Part shown: positions 55,776 to 64,000 of the stretch, piece after piece
How the letters are laid out: each line of letters begins with the position of its first letter
Position numbering within the stretch: position 1 is the stretch's first letter
Source: Anaerolineales bacterium
Lineage (GTDB): Bacteria > Chloroflexota > Anaerolineae > Aggregatilineales > UBA2796
Assembly (NCBI GenBank): GCA_015075625.1
Contig: JABTTZ010000004.1
Span: 1-64,000 of the forward strand
Direction: 5' to 3'
Length of the DNA: 64,000 nt
The notes under the pieces: generated by a model
Database searches by the model: none
The model's input: only the letters and a program-made list of their open reading frames with translations
What the model was told of the DNA's origin: nothing
Position numbers and translations under genes: made by a program

Positions 55776-57185
55776 ATGCCTGCAAATCACCTTCAGCACG
55801 ATCACACTGCCCTGCGTGATCTCCTTCTTCAGACGCTTGATCTCGCCTACGACTACCTCTCTGGGATTGCTGAGCGTCCCTCGGCTGCGCTCCATGAACC
55901 TGCCGAAACACTCCCTCTCCCCGACGAGGGGCTTGGTGCAGCAGCGGCGTTGGTGCGCTTTGCCGAGCGCTATGCCCCGCACATGGCGGCAAACAACGGT
56001 GGGCGCTACCTGGGCTTTGTCACCGGTGGCACAACACCTGCCGCCATCATGGGCGATTGGCTGGTGAGCGCCTACGATACGAATGTTGCCAATAACGGGA
56101 CAAGCGTCGCCCCCTACCTCGAACGCGAGACGATCCGCTTGCTGTGCAGCCTGTTTGGGCTGCCGGATGCCTTCAGTGGTGTGTTTGTCACCGGCGCGAC
56201 AATCTCGAACATGGTTGGATTGGCATTGGGGCGCGAATGGGCGGCACAGCAGCAGGGGCGAAATGTCACTGCCAATGGTCTGTACGGCATGACCCCCACC
56301 TCGGTGATCAGCGGTGAACCGCACAGCAGCATTTTCAAAGCGCTCTCTATGCTTGGCATGGGGCGATCCTCGGTGATCCGCGCCGCCCAACAGCCCGAAC
56401 GCGAGGCGGTGGTGGTGGAGGATATACGGGTGCGGCTGGCGGCATTGAACGGCACTCCGGCAATTGTGGTCGCCAATGGGGGAACGGTGAACACCGTCGA
56501 TTTTGACGATATAAAGGGCATCGCCGCGCTTAAGACGGAATTCCCCTTCTGGCTGCACGTCGATGCTGCCTTTGGCGGGTTTGCCGCCTGTTCGCCGCAC
56601 TATGCTTCCCGTCTTGAGGGATGGGAATTGGCTGATTCGATCACCGTTGATGCCCACAAATGGCTGAATGTCCCCTATGATGCGGCGATGATCTTCACCC
56701 CTCACCGCGATCTTCAATTACAAGTCTTTCAAAACAGCGCCGCCTACCTCGGTGAGATCAGCGACCCGCCTGATTTCTTCCACCTGACGCCGGAAAATTC
56801 ACGGCGTTTTCGGGCGCTTCCGGCGTGGTTCACCTTGATGGCATATGGGCGGGCGGGCTACCAGAGGATTGTTGAGGAAAACTGCGCAGCGGCGACATCC
56901 CTCGCCGCTGAAATTGAGCGATCCGACGGCTTTCGCTTGCTTGCTCCAGCGCGGATGAATGTTGTTTGCTTCACATTGGCTGATACTGCTGGCGCACCCA
57001 CAAAGGCGGTAGTGGGGGCATTTTTAGGGCGGCTGGCAGCGGGGGGACGGGCGTTTCTCACCCCCACCACCTATCAGGGAATAGCAGGGATGCGTGCCGC
57101 CTTCAGCAATTGGCGGACAACCCTTTCCGATGTGGCGATTGTTTGGGAGGCGCTTCAGCGCAGCCTCCGCGACGTTAGCGAATGA
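55776..57185 (+). CDS. PLP-dependent group II decarboxylase
   Basis: 469 residues. It belongs to the fold type I family of aromatic-L-amino-acid, glutamate and diaminobutyrate decarboxylases. The PLP site is TVDAHKWLNVPYD (Lys at about 299), with the coenzyme-stacking region HVDAAFGGF (about 265) and SGEPHSSIFKALSMLGMG before it. Substrate cannot be fixed; the closest groups act on aromatic or acidic amino acids. It begins 58 bases after the Hsp70 gene and could share its transcript. Its end overlaps the convergent lipoprotein gene by 11 bases. Confidence 0.88.
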   Translation: MPANHLQHDHTALRDLLLQTLDLAYDYLSGIAERPSAALHEPAETLPLPDEGLGAAAALVRFAERYAPHMAANNGGRYLGFVTGGTTPAAIMGDWLVSAYDTNVANNGTSVAPYLERETIRLLCSLFGLPDAFSGVFVTGATISNMVGLALGREWAAQQQGRNVTANGLYGMTPTSVISGEPHSSIFKALSMLGMGRSSVIRAAQQPEREAVVVEDIRVRLAALNGTPAIVVANGGTVNTVDFDDIKGIAALKTEFPFWLHVDAAFGGFAACSPHYASRLEGWELADSITVDAHKWLNVPYDAAMIFTPHRDLQLQVFQNSAAYLGEISDPPDFFHLTPENSRRFRALPAWFTLMAYGRAGYQRIVEENCAAATSLAAEIERSDGFRLLAPARMNVVCFTLADTAGAPTKAVVGAFLGRLAAGGRAFLTPTTYQGIAGMRAAFSNWRTTLSDVAIVWEALQRSLRDVSE

Positions 57186-57984
57186 CGAAGGGCAGGCGTG
57201 GACTTTCTGCTGTCCCTCCGCTTGCCGATTGCGCGGTGAAGGTGACGAAGTAATTCCCCGGCGTCATTTCCAGCGTCCCAGGCTCTACATAGAAATGAAC
57301 ACACATGGTGTCCCCAGCTTCGGGTGTTGTCCAATCATAGCGCTGCTGGAAACCCTCATCGTTCGTCCAATTTGTGCTAAAAACCGTCCCGCTTTGGAAG
57401 TTGCGGGCAATGGCAACCACATAGATTTGCTGACTCGTCGTCAGAAAGTTGTTTGTGGCGTTCACCGCACAGCCGTTGTTATCAATGCCCAATGCAAGGG
57501 TGATTCCTTCCAGCGCCAAGCCCGTCGCAGAACGAACAGAGGGTGGCGTGCCAACGGGCGCGATTCCTGCTGGTGTAGGAAAGGGGGTGAAGGTAGGGAT
57601 GCTGGAAAAACCGCCTCCGCCAGGGTTAGAAATGGCGGGCGTGGCAAATGGCGCAGCCCCTGACGATGCAGGTGGGGTATTGACCGCCCCCCCCGTGATT
57701 GGCGGGGGCGCCCCGCCGCTGTTAAGGCGCAGAGTCAGATTACGCACTTCCTGACGAGTGCGCTCCAAATCCGTCTGAAGGGTTGCCATGCGGGTAGTAT
57801 ATTGAGCGGCAACCGCTGTCGCCGTTGGGTCCATGCTCTCATAAAAAGCGATAGTTGCCCGCAGCGATTCATTGTTGCTCTGCAAGACGCTATCCGCCGG
57901 AGATTGTCCCCCTCCGCAGGCGGCAAGACTCAGCAACGCAAACACGCCAAAAAGGAAACGGGTGAGGTAGGGCATCGGTATCAT
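57175..57984 (-). CDS. Lipoprotein of unknown function
   Basis: 269 residues. The signal sequence ends in a lipobox LSLAAC (Cys at about 23) followed by GGGQ, so the mature protein is lipid-anchored outside the membrane. A short coiled-coil (RMATLQTDLERTRQEVRNLT) precedes a Pro/Gly/Thr-rich linker and a C-terminal domain (about 165-269: LALGIDNNGCAVNATNNFLT, VYVVAIARNFQSGTVFSTNW-type strands, MCVHFYVEPGTLEMTPGNYF) that looks like a beta-sandwich. No enzyme motif was seen. Confidence 0.75.
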   Translation of the reverse strand: MIPMPYLTRFLFGVFALLSLAACGGGQSPADSVLQSNNESLRATIAFYESMDPTATAVAAQYTTRMATLQTDLERTRQEVRNLTLRLNSGGAPPPITGGAVNTPPASSGAAPFATPAISNPGGGGFSSIPTFTPFPTPAGIAPVGTPPSVRSATGLALEGITLALGIDNNGCAVNATNNFLTTSQQIYVVAIARNFQSGTVFSTNWTNDEGFQQRYDWTTPEAGDTMCVHFYVEPGTLEMTPGNYFVTFTAQSASGGTAESPRLPFVIR

Positions 57985-58049
57985 AATGATCTATCTTGCC
58001 AGAGAGCCGCACGAGAATCAATGGGGCGAGGGCGCTTCTCATGGAGTCT

Positions 58050-58748
58050 TTACTCCCCTATCTCAAGACTGAGATCATAAAGGTCTCGCGTCTCCCAACC
58101 AGAGAGGGCAGCCACTGCTTTCGCCGCCGCCCGACGGGATTCCCCCTTTGCTAAATGATGGTGGAGCGCCCCCACAACCTGATCCGCCGTCCACCGCTGT
58201 GGGGCTAAATCGGGCGCTCCCTCAATGATCAACATTGCACCGCTGATGATCCGCCGTCCCCCAAAAAACGCCCCAGCAGCTGCCACAAGCGCTTCCCGAT
58301 CTACCTCCGTTGCCCCTTTTGGAAACCCATAAACGAGTGTTCGTCGTTCATCCTTGTGGCGTGCAAAGCGCGTCGTCGCCGTTTCGGAGGTGAGTATCCC
58401 ACCTACCAAAAAACTATCGGTGGGCAAGCCGGAGGCGACGACCTCTGTAATCACCGCCGCCCCACCGGGCAAGGGGATCACCGCCATTCCTGCCTGCAAT
58501 GCCCTGTTTACCAGCGCCGCCACACCGGATACATGTCTGATCCACAGCAGGGCATCGCCCGCTAAGGCAGAGGTATCAAAGGCGCTGAGCGGCTGGATGG
58601 TCGTCTTCACCCCGATTGCCTCACACAGGCGCTGCGCTTGCGCCTGATCCTCGGCAAAAATGACCGCCACTTCCCCTATATGGCGGCGGGCGCGAAAGGT
58701 CAAATCATCGGGATCGTCACCCAAAACGGGCAGCAGGTAGAGCGTCAT
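58050..58748 (-). CDS. RsmI-like tetrapyrrole-methylase-fold protein, divergent
   Basis: 232 residues with the overall plan of RsmI, the 16S rRNA C1402 2'-O-ribose methyltransferase. LPVLGDDPDDLTFRARRHIG corresponds to TPIGNLEDITLRA; IPLPGGAAVITEVVASGLPT and DSFLVGG correspond to IPGPSALTALVASGLPTDRF; the C-terminus GESRRAAAKAVAALSGWETR-type helix matches the RsmI end. Key residues are changed: the TPIGN loop is VLGDD, and the SDAGTPGISDPG segment is replaced by WIRHVSGVAALV. It may have lost or altered catalysis. It overlaps the SbcC gene by 4 bases and is translated after it. Confidence 0.7.
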   Translation of the reverse strand: MTLYLLPVLGDDPDDLTFRARRHIGEVAVIFAEDQAQAQRLCEAIGVKTTIQPLSAFDTSALAGDALLWIRHVSGVAALVNRALQAGMAVIPLPGGAAVITEVVASGLPTDSFLVGGILTSETATTRFARHKDERRTLVYGFPKGATEVDREALVAAAGAFFGGRRIISGAMLIIEGAPDLAPQRWTADQVVGALHHHLAKGESRRAAAKAVAALSGWETRDLYDLSLEIGE

Positions 58749-61315
58749 CGGAGGACAACCTCTGACCCCTGATCGTGCTTGCGCACCTCGATCTGTGCGG
58801 GGAACATCTCACGAAGATCGTCCAGATGGGTAACGACGAGGATCAGATCAAATTTATCCTGAATGGCGCGGATCGCCTCGACAAGGCGTTCGCGCCCGAC
58901 GGCATCCTGAGAGCCAAAGCCTTCATCCATGATCAGCGTTTCTAGGCGTGCGCCCGCCCGCCGCGCCAAAAACTGGCTGAGCGCCACACGTAAGGCAAAG
59001 TTGATGCGGAACGCCTCCCCACCGCTGTAGAGATCATAATTGCGTGAGCCAAGCTCATCGCTAATGGTGATCTCCAGCGTTTCCACCGTATCCCCCTTTT
59101 GGGTGGGGCGTTGGAAATCGAATTTGATGTGCATCCGGTTATCCGTCATGCGCCCCAAAAGCTCATTTGTCAGCAGTTCCAATTCGGGGATCGCCGCTTC
59201 CATGAGCATCGTTGGGACGCCCTTCTTGCCAAACGCCAAGCGCACGGTTTCGCACAGCGCCCGCTCGCGGGTAAGCCGTTCGCGCTCCGTTTCCAATTCA
59301 GCCCGCCGCTTTTTTGCCATTTCAATTGCGCTTAGGGCTTGACGCGCCGCCACCAAATCGTCACGGGCGGACGTGCGGGCGCGGCGGGCATCCTCGTAGT
59401 GCTGGCGGCGAAGACTTGCCTCCTCACTTAAAACACGGGCGGCGTTCATCACCTCTTGGAGTGGGGCGATCTTTGCCTTTTCCGCCTCATAGTCAGCAGA
59501 ATGCCTTGCCCATATCGCCTCATATTCAGCGATCTCGCGCTCCACATCGGGGACATCCCCTTGTGCTTGTTCCAGCGCCGCCCAACGTCTCTCAAAGGGG
59601 GCATAGGTGGTCAGAGATCTGCGGATTTCCTGATGAATGGCGGCGTCATAGGCAAGCTCGGCAATCTGTTCATCGAGGGCGGCAATTTCTAGGCGGTTTT
59701 CTTGGGCAAAGTTTCCCGTCTCTAGGTAGGTTTCTAGTTCCTCCATCTCGATGGTCAGGCGGTCTAGTTCCGCCAGCGCTTCGCCCGTCTTTGCCACCTT
59801 CATCAACAACTCGCCTTCTTGCTTGTGGAGTGCCTCGGCGGTTTTCAACGCCTTCTCCACGACCTTAACTTCGGCAGCGGTTTGCTTCGCAGCTTTTTCT
59901 AGATCGCCCAGATGTTTTTTGTTAGCGTCAATCTGGGCGCTGCACGCCTTCCCTGCCCGCTCATACTCATCACGCAGTTCCAGCCGACGAGGTTCACTGA
60001 GCGGCTCGCCACAGACAGGGCATATCGCTTCCCCCTCAATGCTGACTGCCTGCCATTTGATTCGCAACTCACCGCGCTGCGTTTCGAGGGCTTTGTTTTG
60101 TTCGGTCAGGGTGGCGCTTTCTTCGGCAAGTTCGCGCTCTCTGAGCGTGAGCGCGGCGCGTTCCTCATGCCGTATTGCCACTTCCGCCAGTGCCTCTCGA
60201 ACGGCGGTTAGGTCGTTCTCTAGCGCAGGAATGCTCTCCACCGCAGCGCGGCGCTTACCAATCTCTTGCCGCCGCGTCCGCGCCCCATCCTCCAGTGTTT
60301 TTTTTGCATAGTTTAGGGCATTCAGGGCGCTCGCCCGCTTCCGATCTAAGTCTTGATAGGCGCTCTGGCGCTCGTGGTAATCAACATCAGCCGCCCGCGC
60401 CTCCAAAAGGGTTTTATAGCCCTCAGTAATCGCTTCTGCTTCGCTAAGCGTCTCGCTTAACGTGTCGTAGCGTCTTTGCGCACGATCAAGCTGCCCCCGA
60501 AGTGTCGTCATCTGCGTTTCTAAGGTGGCAATGGCGCGTCTGGCTGTTTCGTAGGCTTGTTTTTGTTGTTCATAGCGGAGCGGCGCTTCGGCAACGGTTT
60601 GCCAGTGGCGCTCTGCCGCTTGCTCAGCAAGGTCAGCCGCAGCAGAGACCGCCTCTGCCTGCGTGATTGTCACCCGCACATCCGCTTCGCGCCCTTCCTC
60701 AGCACGAAAATCAGCAATGCGGTGCTGAATCAGATCGATCTCATTGGTGATCGTATTGAGGCGGCTTTTCGTCCGTTCTTCGTAAATCTCCCACAGGTTT
60801 AAATCCAAGATATCTGACAGAAGTTCTTTACGTTTACCTGCGGTGGTGGAGGTGAAGGAATCTGCCTTTCCCTGACGCATAAAGGCGGAGTTGGTGAAGG
60901 TCTCGTAATTCAGGTGGAGAAGTGTCTCAATCTGCCGCCCTGTATCGGCAGTTGATCCCCCACTGATGGGCATCCACTGGCTCTGTTTCCAACTGTATAG
61001 GGTGATCTCGGTGCGGCTGGTCTTTCCCTTTTTCAGCTTTCGTGCAACGCGGTAAAGCTGTCCATCATGGCGAAAGTCTAAAGTGACCGCCATTTCATCG
61101 CAGCCCATACGGATCAGGCTGGCGTCACTCGTTCGTGCCTTGCCCCACAGCGCCCATGTGAGCGCATCCAACAAGGACGATTTTCCCGCGCCATTCGGTC
61201 CGCTGAGGCAGGCGACGTGAATCCCTTCAAAAAGGATTGGTTGGGGCGTTTTATAGGCGAGAAAGTTTTTGATCTCTAACCGTAATGGGCGCATGGGGAG
61301 GTGATTATCTCTCAC
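58745..61315 (-). CDS. sbcC: SbcC/Rad50-type DNA repair ATPase
   Basis: 856 residues from a GTG; an ATG seven codons in (61294) gives the classical start MRPLRLEIKNFLAYKTPQPI. Walker A is GPNGAGKSS (about 36-44), coiled coils run over about 170-420 and 450-690, the zinc hook is CPVCGEPL at about 430, and the C-terminal ATPase half has LYSGGEAFRINFALRVALSQ (signature) and LIMDEGFGSQD (Walker B). With the SbcD/Mre11 nuclease it opens hairpins and processes DNA breaks. No sbcD gene is adjacent on this side. It is operon-linked with the RsmI-like gene. Confidence 0.92.
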   Translation of the reverse strand: MRDNHLPMRPLRLEIKNFLAYKTPQPILFEGIHVACLSGPNGAGKSSLLDALTWALWGKARTSDASLIRMGCDEMAVTLDFRHDGQLYRVARKLKKGKTSRTEITLYSWKQSQWMPISGGSTADTGRQIETLLHLNYETFTNSAFMRQGKADSFTSTTAGKRKELLSDILDLNLWEIYEERTKSRLNTITNEIDLIQHRIADFRAEEGREADVRVTITQAEAVSAAADLAEQAAERHWQTVAEAPLRYEQQKQAYETARRAIATLETQMTTLRGQLDRAQRRYDTLSETLSEAEAITEGYKTLLEARAADVDYHERQSAYQDLDRKRASALNALNYAKKTLEDGARTRRQEIGKRRAAVESIPALENDLTAVREALAEVAIRHEERAALTLRERELAEESATLTEQNKALETQRGELRIKWQAVSIEGEAICPVCGEPLSEPRRLELRDEYERAGKACSAQIDANKKHLGDLEKAAKQTAAEVKVVEKALKTAEALHKQEGELLMKVAKTGEALAELDRLTIEMEELETYLETGNFAQENRLEIAALDEQIAELAYDAAIHQEIRRSLTTYAPFERRWAALEQAQGDVPDVEREIAEYEAIWARHSADYEAEKAKIAPLQEVMNAARVLSEEASLRRQHYEDARRARTSARDDLVAARQALSAIEMAKKRRAELETERERLTRERALCETVRLAFGKKGVPTMLMEAAIPELELLTNELLGRMTDNRMHIKFDFQRPTQKGDTVETLEITISDELGSRNYDLYSGGEAFRINFALRVALSQFLARRAGARLETLIMDEGFGSQDAVGRERLVEAIRAIQDKFDLILVVTHLDDLREMFPAQIEVRKHDQGSEVVLR

Positions 61316-61716
61316 AGGGATCCGGTGGGGAGAGTGTACCGCATGGCTTGCCCCTGAAAACAGGATAAGGGGGCATTCTTGTAGGGCATATTTGCAAACG
61401 CCCTACAAATGATTAACTCACCTTACGCACAGACCCTCACCCCCTAACCCCCTCTCCCGCCACGCGGGAGAGGGGGAATGCACTTTTTTGAGGGGGAAGC
61501 CCCCTCAAACTGCCCCTTTCGACGAATACGGGGTGAACAAACCCAACTGCGTAAGGTGAGTGATTAAGTACCTATCCGTAAATTATCGATAGCGATTAGG
61601 GCAAACCCTCACAACCCTTTTGTTGATGCCATTCAGGGAAAGATGCGGTGTTTGCCAAAGGTATCTTTCTCAGCACTGCCTTGATTACACGCCAAACCCG
61701 AATTTGCAGATAGGCT
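61316..61716. other. Intergenic stretch holding a MITE-like element
   Basis: No gene supported. The only structure is the element at 61417-61560. Confidence 0.5.
61417..61560. mobile_element. MITE-like element, intact copy
   Basis: 144 bp. Perfect 13-bp inverted ends CTCACCTTACGCA (61417-61429) and TGCGTAAGGTGAG (61548-61560), flanked by the direct repeat TGATTAA (61410-61416 and 61561-61567), which looks like a target duplication. The interior has CTCTCCCGCCACGCGGGAGAG and TTTGAGGGGGAAGCCCCCTCAAA hairpins and no coding capacity. Confidence 0.85.
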
Positions 61717-62511
61717 CTAAGGATAAAACCCCAGATGGTGGAGAATCTGCCTAGCGGTGGAAAGCACCTGAAGTCCAGAATGATTTCCGCTAGAAGGCGC
61801 TGGCACTATGGCAGCGCGAAGCGTCGGTGTGGGCGTCCCTGTTGGGGTGGCGGTGGGCGTGATCGTTGGTGTCGGCGTGGGGGTTGCCGTATGGGTTGCT
61901 ATGGGTACGTTGGTGAGCGCTTTGCTGGTGACTAGGGCGTTTGCGGTCAGCGTCAGCGCTGTGTTTTGTATAGGGGTCATAGCAAGCGCCGTCTGCGAGG
62001 CAGAGGGCGTCCCTTGCGTGATTGGGGCATTGCCATTAAACCGAAAATAGACCACCGCTGCGCACACGCCAATGACAATCAGGTAAAGTGGGCTGAACGC
62101 CACCCCGCCTTTTCGTCTACCCACTGCGCTTTGCGCCGGAGGCTGGATCGCCCCATACAAAACGCGCTCCCTCAGAAGGCGTACTTGCCACTGGTTTTCT
62201 CTGCCAAAACGGTCTTGAAGGGCATCCAAAACCTTCAGCGGCGCGTCAGGGCTTATCTCGCGGATCAGACCGTCTAGCACGCGGGTGGTGAAGGTTTCCG
62301 TGTCCGCCTCAGATGCCATTTCCGCGATAAATGGCGCATCGGCAAGATAAGCGGGGAAGTTCGTCACAATCAGGTCACGGAGATCGTGGCGTTCATACTC
62401 TGTTTGGCACAAGGGGCTGATCAGCGCCACCCACCGGCGCTGACTCTCTGCATCCCAATATCGTTTCTCTTGCCCATCGCCCCCCGGTAGCGAGCGTTGA
62501 AGATCGCCCAT
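61717..62511 (-). CDS. Single-span membrane protein with Thr-Pro stalk
   Basis: 264 residues. The cytoplasmic part (about 1-140) is helical, with CQTEYERHDLRDLIVTNFPA and ISPDAPLKVLDALQDRFGRE, a pattern that recalls effector-associated adaptor domains, though this is a weak guess. One membrane helix (LYLIVIGVCAAVVYF, about 145-160) is followed by an outer Thr/Pro-rich stalk (THTATPTPTPTITPTATPTG) and a short end. It starts 6 bases after the stop of the kinase gene, with TAGGAAACG upstream, so the two are coupled. Confidence 0.65.
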   Translation of the reverse strand: MGDLQRSLPGGDGQEKRYWDAESQRRWVALISPLCQTEYERHDLRDLIVTNFPAYLADAPFIAEMASEADTETFTTRVLDGLIREISPDAPLKVLDALQDRFGRENQWQVRLLRERVLYGAIQPPAQSAVGRRKGGVAFSPLYLIVIGVCAAVVYFRFNGNAPITQGTPSASQTALAMTPIQNTALTLTANALVTSKALTNVPIATHTATPTPTPTITPTATPTGTPTPTLRAAIVPAPSSGNHSGLQVLSTARQILHHLGFYP

Positions 62512-62517
62512 CGTTTC

Positions 62518-64000
62518 CTACCTTGCCGGTGTCGGCGTTGGCACAACCACACAGCGAGGATCGGCAGTAACCTCATCAAACAAGACATATCCTACCGCCC
62601 CAAGCGCCGTGACCCGCCACCAACGTGTACCGTCCTCGGCATCGATAAGCATATCGGCGGCGACGGGATCGTTCTGTGGCATGATGCGGATGGCGCTCCG
62701 GCGGAGGCTTGGACCCGCCCGCACCTGAACGCTGATGTCCGTTGTCGAAACGGTGCAGAAAGGAGTCGGAGTCATCGTTGGGGTGATTGGCGTCGGGGTT
62801 GGTGTGTAGACGATCCCGCACGTCTCACCGAGGATCACCTCCCGATCATCGACCCATGCCGTCTCCCCATCGGGATAGAACACGCGCCACCAGCGCTCCC
62901 CATTTTCCTCAAAAATCTCCACCACTGATACGGGCTGTGTCCGCAGTACACGGACGACGGTGCTTTGGGTGTTGGGACGTGAGCGCACCTTCGCATCAAA
63001 GCCCTTCGCCGTCACAGTGCAGGGCGCATTGGCGGCAACCCCTTCAGCAATCTTGGTCGCAAAATTTGGCGTGTTGGTCGCCGTCAGGGTGAACGTTGGA
63101 GAGGGCGTGTTCGTCACCGTCGGTGTAGCGGTGGGCGTGTGGGTTGCCGTCGCCGTGAAGGTTGCGGTGAAGGTGTTTGTAGGTGTCGCCGTGAAGGTTG
63201 GGGTAAAGGTTGTCGTGAGCGTGTTTGTGGGTATCGCCGTCGCCGTAAAGGTCAGCGTTGGTGATGGGGTAAAGGTGGCGGTGGGTGTGAACGTTTTCGT
63301 GAACGAGGCAACGGCGTTCGCCGTCGCCACCTCAGCGGTTGCTGTATCCTGCTGCTGGACGAGTGCCACTGCTGTTGCCCGCAAGTTGGGCGTTGGTGTC
63401 TTGGTGAACGACGCCACAGCGTTCGCCGTCTGGGTGACGCGCTCCGTCAGGATGAGTACCGCTTGCGTCAGCGGCGGTGGTTCATCGGTTGGGCTGGCGG
63501 TGACGGTTGCCGAGGCGGTGTTCGTGAGACTGGGTGTGATCGATGGTGCGTCCGTCGTCGCCGCCGCGAGGGCAGCAGCCGTAGGAGTCAGGCTGACTGT
63601 CGCGCTCCGATTTAGGGCGAGAATGGCAACCACCACCACCAGAACGCCCACCACCCCCACGAGCGCGGGGATAAGCCACCCCCGCTGCTTCGCTTGGGGT
63701 TCTTCGCCAGGCTTGAATAGTGAGGTTGGCGTGCCAGAGGGGGTGCTGCCACCCCCTTCCCCAATAACCGTTGACGCCCGCCCCATGGTGCTTGCGCCAA
63801 CAGTGGGCATCGTCCCCGTAGCCCGCTCCAAAGGGACATCAATTAAGGTGACAATGGGCGGCGATGTTGTGTCGGAGAGGAACGTCCCTTCGAGAGCATC
63901 CTCGAACGCCTTTGCCAAGTCCCCGGCAGAGGCGTAGCGCTGCGCGGGGTCTTTCGCCATTGCCGTGCTGACGGCATGAGAAACCGCCACAGAAAACTTT
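62518..64000 (-). CDS. Transmembrane Ser/Thr kinase with SH3 domains, N-terminus beyond the window
   Basis: The frame runs off the right edge. What remains starts with the last helix of a protein kinase domain (AVSHAVSTAMAKDPAQRYAS and AGDLAKAFEDAL, the usual 'AL-KDP--R--SA-EF---L' end). Then come a juxtamembrane linker, one membrane helix (LIPALVGVVGVLVVVVAILAL), a long Thr/Pro/Phe-rich stalk, and two bacterial SH3-like domains (VTAKGFDAKVRSRPNTQSTV and VSTTDISVQVRAGPSLRRSA). The layout is that of PknB-like sensors reading the cell surface. The kinase catalytic motifs are outside the window. Confidence 0.8.
   Translation of the reverse strand, partial: KFSVAVSHAVSTAMAKDPAQRYASAGDLAKAFEDALEGTFLSDTTSPPIVTLIDVPLERATGTMPTVGASTMGRASTVIGEGGGSTPSGTPTSLFKPGEEPQAKQRGWLIPALVGVVGVLVVVVAILALNRSATVSLTPTAAALAAATTDAPSITPSLTNTASATVTASPTDEPPPLTQAVLILTERVTQTANAVASFTKTPTPNLRATAVALVQQQDTATAEVATANAVASFTKTFTPTATFTPSPTLTFTATAIPTNTLTTTFTPTFTATPTNTFTATFTATATHTPTATPTVTNTPSPTFTLTATNTPNFATKIAEGVAANAPCTVTAKGFDAKVRSRPNTQSTVVRVLRTQPVSVVEIFEENGERWWRVFYPDGETAWVDDREVILGETCGIVYTPTPTPITPTMTPTPFCTVSTTDISVQVRAGPSLRRSAIRIMPQNDPVAADMLIDAEDGTRWWRVTALGAVGYVLFDEVTADPRCVVVPTPTPAR

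Noticed and set aside
55740-56717. 325-codon minus-strand frame
   Set aside because: Lies opposite the PLP decarboxylase, whose active-site motifs are in frame; the antisense translation has no recognisable domain.
62960-63937. 325-codon plus-strand frame rich in Val/Gly
   Set aside because: Artefact of the antisense of the Thr/Pro-rich stalk of the kinase (VxVGVxVxV repeats).

Overview
The window looks like a chromosomal segment of a member of the Chloroflexota, probably Anaerolineae-like. This is inferred from protein style: a Thermus-type long isocitrate dehydrogenase, a minimal bL28, SH3/Thr-Pro stalk proteins, a GH57 enzyme, and a 23S-5S rRNA unit with no 16S gene beside it. No taxonomic search was possible. 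The left 25 kb is accessory DNA with defence genes, broken genes and transposon remnants. The rest is mostly housekeeping genes, separated by GC-rich interspersed repeats.

Region 1 (1-8.3 kb): a DinD-type protein, a heterodimeric ABC exporter with one normal and one degenerate ATP site, a gene broken by a stop and a frameshift, an orphan PD-(D/E)XK-like protein, and a head-to-head junction between a truncated E2-like gene and a truncated Mrr-N winged-helix gene.

Region 2 (8.3-21.3 kb, minus strand): one operon with a very large DEAD/DEAH helicase carrying a DUF1998-type region and a C-terminal nuclease-like domain, an SNF2-type helicase, an Eco57I/DrmMI-type adenine methylase and the small Mrr-N protein. 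The content resembles class 1 DISARM with drmA and drmB fused, and the big helicase also resembles DruE of Druantia. The methylase gene has been invaded about ten times by short GC-rich palindromic cassettes. Most keep the frame, one supplies an in-frame amber codon that splits the gene, and one pair brackets a complete DUF559 endonuclease domain.

Region 3 (21.4-25.7 kb): a decayed insertion sequence with a 104-bp tandem duplication of its left end, a frameshifted aldo/keto reductase, a frameshifted alpha/beta hydrolase and a truncated IS701-like transposase.

Region 4 (25.9-45.9 kb): a branched-chain amino acid binding protein, bL28, isocitrate dehydrogenase, a DUF5063 protein with a 1001-residue membrane protein, a sugar ABC uptake operon without its ATPase, homoserine dehydrogenase, a LysM L,D-transpeptidase, an orphan D12 adenine methylase, a GH57 enzyme and an acetyltransferase. 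Two repeat families lie between them. One is a ~140-bp MITE-like element with inverted ends and target duplications; the other is a larger element into which one of these MITEs has inserted.

Region 5 (45.9-49.3 kb): tandem promoters, the 23S and 5S rRNA genes, a long pre-23S processing stem and a terminator.

Region 6 (49.3-64 kb): a receiver protein, a vWA / PP2C / kinase-with-zinc-ribbon set matching the TerY-P triad, a short-lid Hsp70, a PLP-dependent decarboxylase, a lipoprotein, a degenerate RsmI-like protein coupled to SbcC, and a transmembrane Ser/Thr kinase with SH3 domains that runs off the right edge.
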